Part shown: one piece after another, positions 1 through 8,019 of the stretch
Layout of the letters: each line of letters begins with the position of its first letter
Numbering within the stretch: position 1 is the stretch's first letter
DNA from: Deltaproteobacteria bacterium
Lineage (GTDB): Bacteria > Desulfobacterota > Syntrophia > Syntrophales > JAAYKM01
Direction: 5' to 3'
Length of the DNA stretch: 9,496 nt
Assembly: GCA_019136935.1 (NCBI GenBank)
Contig: JAGVTI010000185.1
Coordinates: 1 to 9,496, forward strand
The notes under the pieces: model-generated
The model's database searches: none
Told to the model about the DNA's origin: nothing
Seen by the model: the letters and a program-made list of their open reading frames with translations, nothing else
Position numbers and translations under genes: made by a program

Positions 1-26
1 CCGGGGGGAAAATTTTTTTGATTTTT
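1..26. terminator. Possible 3' end of a truncated intrinsic terminator
   Basis: The window opens with CCGGGGGG, then AAAA and a run of seven T, then GATTTTT. This is the form expected of the 3' arm of a GC-rich hairpin plus T-tract belonging to a gene left of the window. The 5' arm is not in the window, so the call is tentative. The same stretch holds an imperfect dyad, GGAAAA at 7-12 and TTTTCC at 23-28, which overlaps the region just upstream of the nrpR promoter. Confidence 0.25.
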
Positions 27-29
27 CCA

Positions 30-56
30 TTGACAACGAAGATTCTCCGTGATAAT
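30..56 (+). promoter_or_regulatory. Putative sigma70 promoter of nrpR-gdhA
   Basis: A perfect -35 hexamer TTGACA at 30-35 is followed after 15 bp by GATAAT at 51-56, a five-of-six match to the -10 consensus. The spacer is shorter than the ideal 17 bp. Transcription would start near 63 and give a short leader ahead of the ATG at 85. The ten bases CCATTGACAA around this -35 recur at 5505-5514 upstream of the pagL-like gene. Confidence 0.45.
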
Positions 57-84
57 TCGATAGGTAATCAATAGCCGTTTGCCG

Positions 85-1113
85 ATGGTCATCATGAACA
101 ACGAAGAAGTAGAAAGAAAAATCCTCTTGATCCTGAGAATTCTCCACAACAGCGGAGAGGCGATGGGGGCCCGTCTCATTGCCAGGCTCATGGAAGAACA
201 CGGTGTTTTCCTGAGCGAAAGAACCGTGCGTTACCACCTGAAGCTCATGGATGAAAGGGGGCTGACGAGACTTGCCGGCCGTCACGACGGGCGGGTCATT
301 ACCAACCTGGGCATCGATGAAATTTCCCATGCCCGGGTCAGGGACAAGGTCGGGTTCGCCATTTCCCGGATTGAAAATCTCGCGTTCAGGACGACACTCA
401 ATCCGAATACACGGGAGGGAATGGTCCCCGTTAACGTGTCTTTCTTCGGCGAAGAAGCTTTCGAAAACGCACTCGAGGCCATGAACAAGGCATTTCAGAG
501 CCGGCTTTTTGTCAGTGACCGGGTTGCCGTCGCCCGTGTCGGAGAACGCCTGGGCGGCATCTCCGTCCCAAGGGGAAAAGTCGGTTTTGCGACCATCTGC
601 AGCGTCGTGGTCAATGGCGTTCTTTTGAAAAACGGGATCCCCATGGATTCCAAATTCGGGGGCATCCTCCAGGTCAGGGAAGGCAAACCCGTCCGATTCA
701 CCGAGCTGATCCACTATTCCGGAACCTCGATTGATCCGTCGGAAATTTTCATCCTGGGGAAAATGACCTCCGTCGACCAGGTCGCTTCCGTGGGAAAAGG
801 CAATATCCTGGCCAATTTCCGCGAAGTGCCCGCGGCCTGCCGAGGCCTGGTCGACAAGATCCGTTCCCGGCTGCAGGAGGCGGGCATCGACGGAATTTTT
901 TCCATCGGCGAGGTGAGCGAACCGGTCTGCCAGGTCCCCGTCGATCTGAACCGGGTGGGAATCATTCTATTGGGGGGGCTGAACCCCGTGGCCTGCGCGC
1001 ACGAACTCGGCATCGATGTCGATAACCAGTCCATGTCGACGGTCATGAATTTCAGAGAACTTCGTCCTTTTTCGGAAATCAGAAACCATTCAACAATTAT
1101 TGCCGGTTCATAG
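85..1113 (+). CDS. nrpR: NrpR-type transcriptional regulator (winged helix + NRD/DUF128)
   Basis: Predicted nitrogen regulator of the NrpR family. Residues about 5-75 form an RNase R-type winged helix; the recognition region LSERTVRYHLKLMDERGLT is at about 43-61. Residues about 85-330 form one NrpR regulatory domain (NRD, DUF128), with the conserved ILLGGLNPVACAHELGI segment near the C-terminus. In methanogenic archaea NrpR represses nitrogen-assimilation genes and is released by 2-oxoglutarate. One HTH plus one NRD matches the shorter NrpRI form, not the double-NRD protein. Lying 18 bp ahead of gdhA, it probably controls its own operon, an inference from position. The start is uncertain: TTG 79, ATG 85 and ATG 94 are in frame and none has a good Shine-Dalgarno. 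ATG 85 is the first ATG after the predicted promoter, while homologue length fits ATG 94 equally well. Confidence 0.85.
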   Translation: MVIMNNEEVERKILLILRILHNSGEAMGARLIARLMEEHGVFLSERTVRYHLKLMDERGLTRLAGRHDGRVITNLGIDEISHARVRDKVGFAISRIENLAFRTTLNPNTREGMVPVNVSFFGEEAFENALEAMNKAFQSRLFVSDRVAVARVGERLGGISVPRGKVGFATICSVVVNGVLLKNGIPMDSKFGGILQVREGKPVRFTELIHYSGTSIDPSEIFILGKMTSVDQVASVGKGNILANFREVPAACRGLVDKIRSRLQEAGIDGIFSIGEVSEPVCQVPVDLNRVGIILLGGLNPVACAHELGIDVDNQSMSTVMNFRELRPFSEIRNHSTIIAGS

Positions 1114-2481
<1,368 letters not shown>

Positions 2482-2506
2482 TCCCCCCTTATGGGGCTCG
2501 ACAAGG

Positions 2507-2540
2507 AAAGCTCCCCGGAATGCAGGGCCGGGGGGCTTTT
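2507..2540 (+). terminator. Intrinsic terminator after gdhA
   Basis: AAAGCTCCCCGG (2507-2518) pairs with CCGGGGGGCTTT (2528-2539) to form a 12-bp stem with one G-T pair and a 9-nt loop, followed by TTTTCGTTT. It starts 26 nt after the gdhA stop. In the opposite direction it ends in CTTTCC, so it may also act weakly for the convergent mnmG, whose stop is 35 nt away. Confidence 0.85.
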
Positions 2541-2574
2541 CGTTTCCCGTTTTCCGGCTCCGGCCCCCTGTCTT

Positions 2575-4455
2575 CTATTTTCCGCCCCCCGCCTCCCTCT
2601 TCTTCATGCTCACCAGCAGGGCCATGATCGCCGCCTGGGTCATCCCGGGAATTCTCTCGGCCTGCCCGATCGTCGCCGGCTCGATTCTGGTCAGCTTCCC
2701 CTTCAGTTCGTTCGACAACCCGGGGATGGCCCCGTAATCGATTCCCGGGGGGATTTTCACGGCCTCGAGTTCCTTCATCTTCCGCACCGTGTCGTGCTGC
2801 CGCTTGATGTACCCTTCGTACTTGGCCTCGATTTCGATCTGGCGTTTGACCTGGGGATCCGGGATTTCCTCCCATTCCGGAAAGATTTTCAAATCGTCGT
2901 AGCCGATTTCCTCCCTTCTCAAGAGCTGAAAATGGCTGAGCGGGTTCTTGATCGGGGCGGACCCCAGGGTTTCGAGGGTGCGGGAGACCTCTTCCGTCGG
3001 AAGGATCTTCCTTTCCGAAAGCCTCCGGATTCCCTCATGGATTTTCGCGATCCGTTCCTGCAGCCTCTCGTAATGTTCCCGTCCGATCAGGCCCAGTTCG
3101 AATCCCCGGCCCGTCAGGCGGATCGTCGCGTTGTCCTCCCTCAAAACCAGGCGGTACTCCGCCCGCGAGGTAAACATCCGGTAGGGCTCGTCGACTCCCC
3201 GGACAATCAGGTCGTCCACCATGACCCCCATGTAGGCATCGCCCCGGTCCAGGATGAAGGGCGGCCGCCCCTGGACGGCCAGGGCCGCGTTGATTCCCGC
3301 CCACAGTCCCTGCGCCGCCGCCTCCTCGTAACCGGAGGTGCCGTTGATCTGCCCCGCCAGGTAAAGACCGCGGATCCGCTTCGTTTCGAGGGTCTGACGC
3401 AGTTGGGTGGGCTGGATGAAATCGTATTCGATGGCATAGGCGGGCCGCATGATCTCCGCCTCCTCCAGGCCCGGCACACTGTGAACGATCCGTTCCTGGA
3501 GTTCCAGGGGAAGGCTGTTCCCCAACCCCTTGGCGTACATCTCCTGCGTGTCGAGGCCCTCGTGTTCCAGGACGACGGGATGGGCCTGCTTGTCGGCGAA
3601 ACGCATGACCTTGTCCTCCAGGGAAGGACAGTACCGGGCGCCGACACCCCGGATCTGCCCCGAATACAGAGGCGACAGGGCGATGTTCTTTCGGATCAGT
3701 TCATGGGTCGATCCCGTCGTTGCGCTGAAATAAGAAGGCCGGCGGTCTTCACCCAGTTTTTCCGTCAGAAAGGAAAAGGGTTCCGGATCGGGATCGCTGT
3801 CCTGCCGGGTCATCCGCGAAAAATCGATCGTCGAGGCCTTCAGTCGGGGCGGGGTTCCCGTTTTCAGGCGCCCCGTCTCGAAACCGAGGGATTTCAGGGA
3901 TTCGGCAAGGCCGACGGCGGGAATCTCCCCGGCGCGCCCCGCCGGGAAACGGGACAAGCCGACATGGACCAGGCCGTTAAGGAACGTTCCCGTGGTCAGG
4001 ACGACGGCTTTCGCACCGTAGAAAAATCCCGTCTGGTCGCAGACACCGGTGACGCGGCCATCCTCCACAACCAGGCGATCCACCAGTCCCTGGCGGATAC
4101 GAAGCCGCGCCTGGTTTTCGAGAACCGCCTTCATGGCCAGGCGGTAGCGCTGCTTGTCGCACTGGACACGGGTCGACTGGACGGCGGGCCCCTTGGAAGC
4201 GTTGAGGCGGCGGAAATGGTTTGCCGTCAGGTCGGCGATTTTTCCCATCTCGCCCCCCAGGGCATCGACTTCCTTCACGAGCTGCCCTTTCGCCAGGCCG
4301 CCGATGGCGGGGTTGCAGGGCATGAGCGCGATGGCATCGAGGGAAATGTTGAATAAAAGGGTTTCGCACCCCATGCGCGCCGCGGCCAGGGCGGCTTCGC
4401 AACCCGCGTGCCCCGCGCCGACGACGATGATGTCGTAATTTTTCGAATCCGTCAT
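2575..4455 (-). CDS. mnmG: tRNA uridine-5-carboxymethylaminomethyl modification enzyme MnmG
   Basis: FAD-dependent subunit that, with the GTPase MnmE, installs the (carboxymethyl)aminomethyl group at C5 of wobble uridine 34 in several tRNAs. The 626 residues match the usual length. Visible features are the FAD-binding [10 protein letters not shown] (13-22), [13 protein letters not shown] with Cys47, RYCPSLEDK with Cys276 (the second conserved cysteine), [17 protein letters not shown] (367-383), [13 protein letters not shown] (430-442), and a helical C-terminal MnmE/tRNA-binding domain. The gene is not next to mnmE, rsmG or parAB here. It stands alone, convergent with gdhA and divergent from the radical SAM gene. 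Its Shine-Dalgarno is weak: AAGAGG lies about 15 nt before the ATG, though family alignment supports this start. Confidence 0.98.
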   Translation of the reverse strand: MTDSKNYDIIVVGAGHAGCEAALAAARMGCETLLFNISLDAIALMPCNPAIGGLAKGQLVKEVDALGGEMGKIADLTANHFRRLNASKGPAVQSTRVQCDKQRYRLAMKAVLENQARLRIRQGLVDRLVVEDGRVTGVCDQTGFFYGAKAVVLTTGTFLNGLVHVGLSRFPAGRAGEIPAVGLAESLKSLGFETGRLKTGTPPRLKASTIDFSRMTRQDSDPDPEPFSFLTEKLGEDRRPSYFSATTGSTHELIRKNIALSPLYSGQIRGVGARYCPSLEDKVMRFADKQAHPVVLEHEGLDTQEMYAKGLGNSLPLELQERIVHSVPGLEEAEIMRPAYAIEYDFIQPTQLRQTLETKRIRGLYLAGQINGTSGYEEAAAQGLWAGINAALAVQGRPPFILDRGDAYMGVMVDDLIVRGVDEPYRMFTSRAEYRLVLREDNATIRLTGRGFELGLIGREHYERLQERIAKIHEGIRRLSERKILPTEEVSRTLETLGSAPIKNPLSHFQLLRREEIGYDDLKIFPEWEEIPDPQVKRQIEIEAKYEGYIKRQHDTVRKMKELEAVKIPPGIDYGAIPGLSNELKGKLTRIEPATIGQAERIPGMTQAAIMALLVSMKKREAGGGK

Positions 4456-4474
4456 TTCCAGACTACCGAACCTC

Positions 4475-4503
4475 TTGCAGGAATACCGGTTATCTTATAG
4501 GAT
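4475..4503 (+). promoter_or_regulatory. Putative promoter of the YhcC-like gene
   Basis: TTGCAG at 4475-4480 is followed by TATAGG at 4496-4501 (15-bp spacer) or TAGGAT at 4498-4503 (17-bp spacer). Transcription would begin around 4508, about 30 nt before the preferred TTG start at 4538. If this promoter is real, the TTG at 4475 is its -35 element and not a start codon. Confidence 0.4.
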
Positions 4504-4521
4504 CACCGGGAAAAAAGACAA
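4494..4521 (-). promoter_or_regulatory. Putative mnmG promoter
   Basis: Read on the minus strand, TTGTCT (4521-4516) is followed after 16 bp by TATAAG (4499-4494). Transcription would start near 4487 and leave a leader of about 32 nt. The -10 shares its TATA with the oppositely directed promoter of the radical SAM gene. Confidence 0.5.
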
Positions 4522-4537
4522 TCGAAAAGAGGAACCC

Positions 4538-5500
4538 TTGGAGAAACCGGCCTTCTGGCAAAACACGAAACGCTATTACGATCTCAAGAGCTACTGGCGA
4601 AACCTCTTCGGGTGCACCGTCTACAAGCTCCAGATCGACGCCGGTTTTACCTGCCCGAACCGGGATGGGAAAGTCGCTTACGGCGGCTGTATTTACTGTG
4701 ACGGCCGCGGCTCGAAACTCCGTCAGCAGGGCCCGCTTCCCACCGTATCACGTCAGATTCAGGACGGCAAAAGCCACTACGGAAAAATCAGGGGGGCCGG
4801 CCGATACATCGCCTATTTCCAGACCTTCACCAACACCTATGGACCGGTGAATCACCTGAAGGCGATTTACGACGAGGCCCTGGCCCATGAAGACGTCATC
4901 GGCCTGTCCGTCGGCACGCGCCCCGACTGTGTCCCCGATCCCGTCCTCGATCTCCTGCAGGAGTACGCGGAACACCGCCATGTCTGGCTTGAATTCGGCC
5001 TTCAATCCATCCACGACCGCACCCTCCGCGCCCTGAACCGGGGGCACACGGCGGAGCAGTTCCTGGATGCCGTCCGGCGGACGGCGGGACGGGGCATCCA
5101 TCTCTGCGTTCACATCATCGCGGGCCTGCCCGGCGAAACCCGCGACGACACCCTGGCCACGGCCCGCGCCCTGGCCGCACTCCCGATCCAGGGCATCAAG
5201 ATCCACTGCCTTCTCGCCCTGCGGGGAACGGCCATGGGACGGGATTACGAACAGGGCCGTTTAACGCTCATCTCCCGGGAGGACTATATCGGCACCGTTT
5301 GCGACGTTCTCGAAATCCTTTCCCCCGGGATCGTCATCCAGCGCCTCACCGCCGACGGCTACCGGGACATCTTCCTGGGACCCTCGTGGGCGGCCCATAA
5401 GCTGGATGTCCTGAACGGCATCGACCGGGAACTGGCACGCCGGGGTACGTATCAGGGAAGCCGCTTCGATACGGGCACGGCGGAGCCAAAGATGCGTTAA
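4538..5500 (+). CDS. yhcC: Radical SAM protein of the YhcC / TIGR01212 family
   Basis: Conserved radical S-adenosylmethionine enzyme whose substrate is not firmly established. Counted from the chosen start, the [4Fe-4S] cysteines are Cys39, Cys51 and Cys54 (CPNRDG ... GGCIYC, spacing CX11CX2C). Other family marks are YIAYFQTFTNTYG, SVGTRPDCVPD, EFGLQSIHDRTL and HIIAGLPGET. E. coli YhcC (about 309 aa) has the same order of motifs. The reading frame is open back to a TTG at 4475, but that codon has no ribosome-binding site. TTG 4538 follows AGAGG (4528-4532) by 5 nt and gives 320 residues, so it is preferred. No terminator is evident after the stop. The gene is divergent from mnmG, and a role in tRNA or RNA modification would be only a guess from position. 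Confidence 0.92.
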   Translation: MEKPAFWQNTKRYYDLKSYWRNLFGCTVYKLQIDAGFTCPNRDGKVAYGGCIYCDGRGSKLRQQGPLPTVSRQIQDGKSHYGKIRGAGRYIAYFQTFTNTYGPVNHLKAIYDEALAHEDVIGLSVGTRPDCVPDPVLDLLQEYAEHRHVWLEFGLQSIHDRTLRALNRGHTAEQFLDAVRRTAGRGIHLCVHIIAGLPGETRDDTLATARALAALPIQGIKIHCLLALRGTAMGRDYEQGRLTLISREDYIGTVCDVLEILSPGIVIQRLTADGYRDIFLGPSWAAHKLDVLNGIDRELARRGTYQGSRFDTGTAEPKMR

Positions 5501-5507
5501 TTTACCA

Positions 5508-5576
5508 TTGACAAACCCCCGTCGTGCATGGTAGCTGAATTCCCTTCAAGTTGCCGACATTTATATGCATATCGGC
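5508..5576 (+). promoter_or_regulatory. pagL upstream region: TTGACA box and a dyad
   Basis: The gap before the pagL-like gene (5501-5643) holds a perfect TTGACA at 5508-5513, with only a poor -10 match (TAGCTG, 5532-5537, 18 bp away). Further down is an imperfect dyad, GCCGAcAT (5553-5560) and ATaTCGGC (5569-5576), around an AT-rich centre that includes the palindrome ATATGCATAT. These may be a promoter and an operator; neither is secure. Confidence 0.3.
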
Positions 5577-5643
5577 CATTCCCGGTACGGCGTAACGGAT
5601 TGACGTTTTTAGCGGGAAAAACACCTCGACGAAAGGTATGCCC

Positions 5644-6252
5644 ATGAAACTTCATCAACGTTTTCTTTTGGTTTTCCCTTTGGCCTGCATTCTTGTCTTC
5701 TCCGCCGGTATGGCCATGGGCAGCGACGAAGGCACCTCTCCAGCCTCCTCTTTCACCCGGCTGTTCTCTGAATCGGCCTTTATCACGGGATTCGGCTCCG
5801 ATTCCATCCCGGAGGGCGATTACCAGACCGTCCTGCTTATCTGGCACCTGGGCATCAACCTGGATCACGTCTTCCCCGCACTGAAATCCCACCGGGGCAA
5901 GCTGACCTTTTTCCTGGAACCGCAATTCAACCCCGTCGTCAACCCGACGGACGACTACGAGTTCGGCGTGGGAGTGGGCTTCCAGTACCAGTACCCGATC
6001 CTGGAAAAACTGTCGCTCTATGCCTTGGGCAGCGTAGGTCCCCACTATATTTCCGTCGTCACGGATGACCAGGCCAACGGCTTCGTCTTCTCGGACACGG
6101 TCGGCGCGGGGCTTTATTTTCAACTGACCGACCGGTCCGCGATCAACGTGGGATACCGGTTCCGCCACCTGTCCAATGCCGATGCCGCGGAACCGAACTT
6201 CGGGATCGATTCGCATTTCGGGGTGATCGGCTACTCGGTTTTCTTTCACTGA
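5644..6252 (+). CDS. pagL: PagL-like lipid A 3-O-deacylase (outer-membrane acyloxyacyl hydrolase family)
   Basis: Predicted small outer-membrane beta-barrel that removes the 3-O-linked acyl chain from lipid A. Of 202 residues, about the first 26 form a signal peptide (KLHQR, hydrophobic LLVFPLACILVF, cleavage likely after AMG). The C-terminal signature YRFRHLSNADAAEPNFGIDS aligns with the PagL active site of Pseudomonas, which has HxSNA followed by PNxGIES. His175 and Ser177 are the expected catalytic residues. The acidic third member is Asp189 where Pseudomonas PagL has Glu. The chain ends GYSVFFH, so the usual terminal Phe is followed by one His. The start at 5644 is chosen because AAAGG (5632-5636) lies 7 nt upstream; the in-frame ATG at 5638 is too close to it. 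The gene is 17 bp ahead of the Trm112-like gene, a probable operon. Activity is inferred from the motif. Confidence 0.85.
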   Translation: MKLHQRFLLVFPLACILVFSAGMAMGSDEGTSPASSFTRLFSESAFITGFGSDSIPEGDYQTVLLIWHLGINLDHVFPALKSHRGKLTFFLEPQFNPVVNPTDDYEFGVGVGFQYQYPILEKLSLYALGSVGPHYISVVTDDQANGFVFSDTVGAGLYFQLTDRSAINVGYRFRHLSNADAAEPNFGIDSHFGVIGYSVFFH

Positions 6253-6269
6253 GGCGGGGGATCAAAGAC

Positions 6270-6440
6270 GTGGCCATCAGCAGGGAATTGCTCGAACTTC
6301 TGGTCTGTCCGAAATGCAGGGAGAAGGTGCGTCTCAATGAGAACGGCGACGGCCTGATCTGCGACCGATGCAGGCTGCTCTACGAAATCCGGGACGGCAT
6401 CCCGGTCATGCTGATCGGCGAGGCGAAAAAACTGTCCTGA
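6270..6440 (+). CDS. Trm112 / YcaR family small zinc-binding protein
   Basis: A 56-residue protein starting at GTG. It contains ELLELLVCPKC near the N-terminus and LYEIRDGIPVML near the C-terminus, the diagnostic ends of the bacterial Trm112 (UPF0434/YcaR) family of about 60 residues. Four cysteines (13, 16, 31, 34) form two CX2C knuckles suited to one zinc ion. Eukaryotic and archaeal Trm112 activates methyltransferases; the role of the bacterial proteins is poorly known. In E. coli ycaR sits between lpxK and kdsB, which are lipid A and Kdo genes, so its place behind a lipid A deacylase is a similar envelope-lipid context. A G-rich Shine-Dalgarno region (GAGGCGGGGGAT, 6251-6262) precedes the GTG by 7 nt and follows the pagL stop directly. 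No clear terminator follows. Confidence 0.9.
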   Translation: MAISRELLELLVCPKCREKVRLNENGDGLICDRCRLLYEIRDGIPVMLIGEAKKLS

Positions 6441-6589
6441 TATCACGCAAGAAATTGCAGCGCACCCATCGTGACAGCCGTTTCTACACCGCCATCTTCC
6501 CATGGCGCTGTATCTTTACATGCCAATCATGTTCGCTCACATCTCCTGACGTTTCTTATCCGGTTACTTCGGCAATGGAATCGAGCCAT

Positions 6590-6622
6590 TCCCGTCATTC
6601 CGTCGAAAGGCGGGATCCGGGA
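6590..6622. repeat. REP-like palindromic element between converging genes
   Basis: ATTCCGTC (6597-6604) and GGCGGGAT (6609-6616) form an 8-bp stem with two G-T pairs, closed by a GAAA tetraloop. Outer arms TCCCG (6590-6594) and CGGGA (6618-6622) extend it. The layout resembles the GTCATTCCCGC...GCGGGAATCC family of dispersed palindromes found in many proteobacteria. It lies just past the DegT-family stop. No T-tract follows on either strand, so it is not a standard intrinsic terminator. Only one copy is in the window. The rest of 6441-6632 holds no gene, only the short inverted repeat ACATG/CATGT at 6518-6532 and distant arms CAGCGC/GCGCTG at 6458-6510. Confidence 0.5.
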
Positions 6623-6632
6623 TGAAGCGGCA

Positions 6633-7799
6633 CTATTCCCAGTCGTTCAGGAGATAGGCGATTTCTTCCTGGTCCTTGGATGTCAGGTAGGGATGCATCG
6701 GGACACTGAATATTCTCGTCGCATAATCCTCGCTGACGGCGAAATCCCCTTCGCGGTAGCGCAACCCCCCAAAGACGGGCTGGAGGTGAAGCGGCCTGGC
6801 GTAGTGGATCTCGGCGGGAATGTCCGCCTCCCCGAGTTTTTTCAGCATGTTCGAGCGATCCTCGTCCGACTCCGTCAGCAGGGCGTAACGGAACCAGGCG
6901 GACGTCACGCCGTCCGGGACATAAGGCGTCACCAGCAGCGGATTCCCATCCAGAAACCGCGTATAGAGCCCGGCAATACCCTGGCGCAGGGCGATCTCTT
7001 CCGGAAAAATCTCGGACTTCGCCAGCAGCATGGCGGCCTGCAATGAATTCATGCGCCCGTCGATGCCCGGCCTGACATGATCATCCCCGTCCTTTCCCCG
7101 GCCGTGCCTGCCGATGGAACGGATCAGGTCGGCGCACCCCTCGTCGTCCGTAAAGCACATGCCGCCGTTTCCATAAGCTCCGAAGGGAGCTTCCGGCGCA
7201 AAGGAAACACAGCCGATATCGCCCAGGGAACAGGCCCGCCTGCCCTTGTACTCCGCGCCGCACGCCTCCGTCGCAACCTCGATCACGAAAAGCCGATGCC
7301 GGCCGGCAACGGCGGCGATGGCATCGTAGTCGGCGGGCAGGCCGAAAAGATCGACGGCAAGAATTCCCTTCGGCGCGAGGCCGGCAACCGATCCGTCGCC
7401 CGGCAGGGGATAAAGGGACGCATCCCTTTTGACAACCGCCTCGACCGCCTTCTCCAGTTGTTCCGGATCGATATTGAATGTGAACGGATCGATATCGACG
7501 AAAACCGGGGTCGCCCCCAGGATTTTCACGATCGACACCGCCGCGATATCAGAAAAGGGGGTCGTAAAGATCGCGTCCCCCGGTCCCACACCATGGCTCA
7601 TCAAGGCCATGAGTAGGGCGTCGTTTCCTGAGGAACACGCAACGGCATGTTGAACCCCGCAATAAAGGGCGAGTTTTTCTTCCAGCTCCCCGACTTCCGG
7701 ACCCAGGACAAATTGCCCGTGCTCGAATACCCGTTTGAAATTGCTCTGAATCTTTTCCTGGATTTTAGCCTGTTGCGACTGCAGATCGATGAACTTCAT
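6633..7799 (-). CDS. DegT/DnrJ/EryC1/StrS-family protein lacking the PLP lysine
   Basis: A 388-residue protein with the full fold of PLP-dependent nucleotide-sugar aminotransferases: N-terminal FIDLQSQQAKIQ, FVLGPEV, ACSSGNDALL, GDAIFTTPF, VDLFGLPADYD, GDIGCVSF, and C-terminal PLHLQPVFGGL and FSVPMHPYLT. It closely resembles WbpE-like sugar aminotransferases. Cofactor residues are changed, however. Where active relatives have EDAAQ, with the Asp binding the pyridine nitrogen, it has EVATE (Val175). Where they have a PSK motif carrying the Schiff-base lysine, it has PEA (Ala204). Where they have TPFTF, it has TPFSD (Asp84). It is therefore probably not a transaminase; its role is unknown. The start at 7799 follows a strong AGGGGAGG; an in-frame ATG at 7841 has no such site. 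It has its own promoter and stands alone downstream of folD. The reading frame is intact, which argues against simple decay. Confidence 0.85.
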   Translation of the reverse strand: MKFIDLQSQQAKIQEKIQSNFKRVFEHGQFVLGPEVGELEEKLALYCGVQHAVACSSGNDALLMALMSHGVGPGDAIFTTPFSDIAAVSIVKILGATPVFVDIDPFTFNIDPEQLEKAVEAVVKRDASLYPLPGDGSVAGLAPKGILAVDLFGLPADYDAIAAVAGRHRLFVIEVATEACGAEYKGRRACSLGDIGCVSFAPEAPFGAYGNGGMCFTDDEGCADLIRSIGRHGRGKDGDDHVRPGIDGRMNSLQAAMLLAKSEIFPEEIALRQGIAGLYTRFLDGNPLLVTPYVPDGVTSAWFRYALLTESDEDRSNMLKKLGEADIPAEIHYARPLHLQPVFGGLRYREGDFAVSEDYATRIFSVPMHPYLTSKDQEEIAYLLNDWE

Positions 7800-7893
7800 G
7801 CGGCCTCCCCTGCTTGATCGTGATGTGTCGTAAAAATGCAACGGTTACGAAGGACCGTGATTCTGACCTGAGACGATTCAATCGAACGAAACA

Positions 7894-7912
7894 GGCCATC
7901 GCAACGATGGCC
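7894..7912 (-). promoter_or_regulatory. Perfect hairpin in the leader of the DegT-family gene
   Basis: GGCCATCG (7894-7901) and CGATGGCC (7905-7912) form a perfect 8-bp inverted repeat around 3 nt. It lies about 95 nt before the DegT-family start and just after the predicted transcription start, so it would fold near the 5' end of the mRNA. It has no proper T-tract. It could stabilise the RNA, bind a regulator, or be a late terminator for folD. Confidence 0.4.
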
Positions 7913-7926
7913 GATCCCTGATGTAG

Positions 7927-7955
7927 GACATACCGGACGGATCCGGATGTGTCAA
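7927..7955 (-). promoter_or_regulatory. Putative promoter of the DegT-family gene
   Basis: On the minus strand a perfect TTGACA (7955-7950) is followed after exactly 17 bp by TATGTC (7932-7927), a weak -10 that keeps the leading TAT. Transcription would start near 7920, giving a leader of about 120 nt. The spacer is itself a dyad: ACATaCCGG (7928-7936) and CCGGATGT (7943-7950) match except for one bulged base, a possible operator. Confidence 0.45.
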
Positions 7956-7994
7956 GACATTGCTGTTTTCGAAGGTTTACCGCTTTCAACATGA

Positions 7995-8009
7995 CCCGCA
8001 CGAAGCGGG
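7995..8009 (-). terminator. Weak hairpin after folD
   Basis: CCCGC and GCGGG form a 5-bp stem with a 5-nt loop, 10 nt after the folD stop. On the minus strand the following bases are TCATGTTG, a poor T-tract, so termination here would be inefficient or factor-dependent. Confidence 0.25.
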
Positions 8010-8019
8010 GGATTCAGGT

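Noticed and set aside
7..28. GGAAAA-N10-TTTTCC as an NrpR operator
   Set aside because: The archaeal operator is GGAA-N6-TTCC. The spacing here is wrong, and the run looks more like the tail of an upstream terminator.
2491..4356. A 621-codon open frame on the plus strand, antisense to nearly all of mnmG
   Set aside because: It is the mirror of a universally conserved gene whose motifs are all intact. The antisense translation shows no recognisable domain, and long antisense frames are expected in GC-rich coding DNA with strong third-position bias.
4475..4537. N-terminal extension of the radical SAM protein from TTG 4475
   Set aside because: No ribosome-binding site, a sequence unlike the family, and overlap with the likely -35 and -10 elements. 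TTG 4538 has AGAGG at suitable spacing.
5497..6249. A 250-codon minus-strand frame opposite the pagL-like gene
   Set aside because: The plus-strand frame has a signal peptide, the PagL signature and a ribosome-binding site; the minus frame has none of these.
7800..7841. Start of the DegT-family protein at ATG 7841
   Set aside because: The extra 14 residues are not family-like, and the AGGGGAGG site sits directly before the ATG at 7799.
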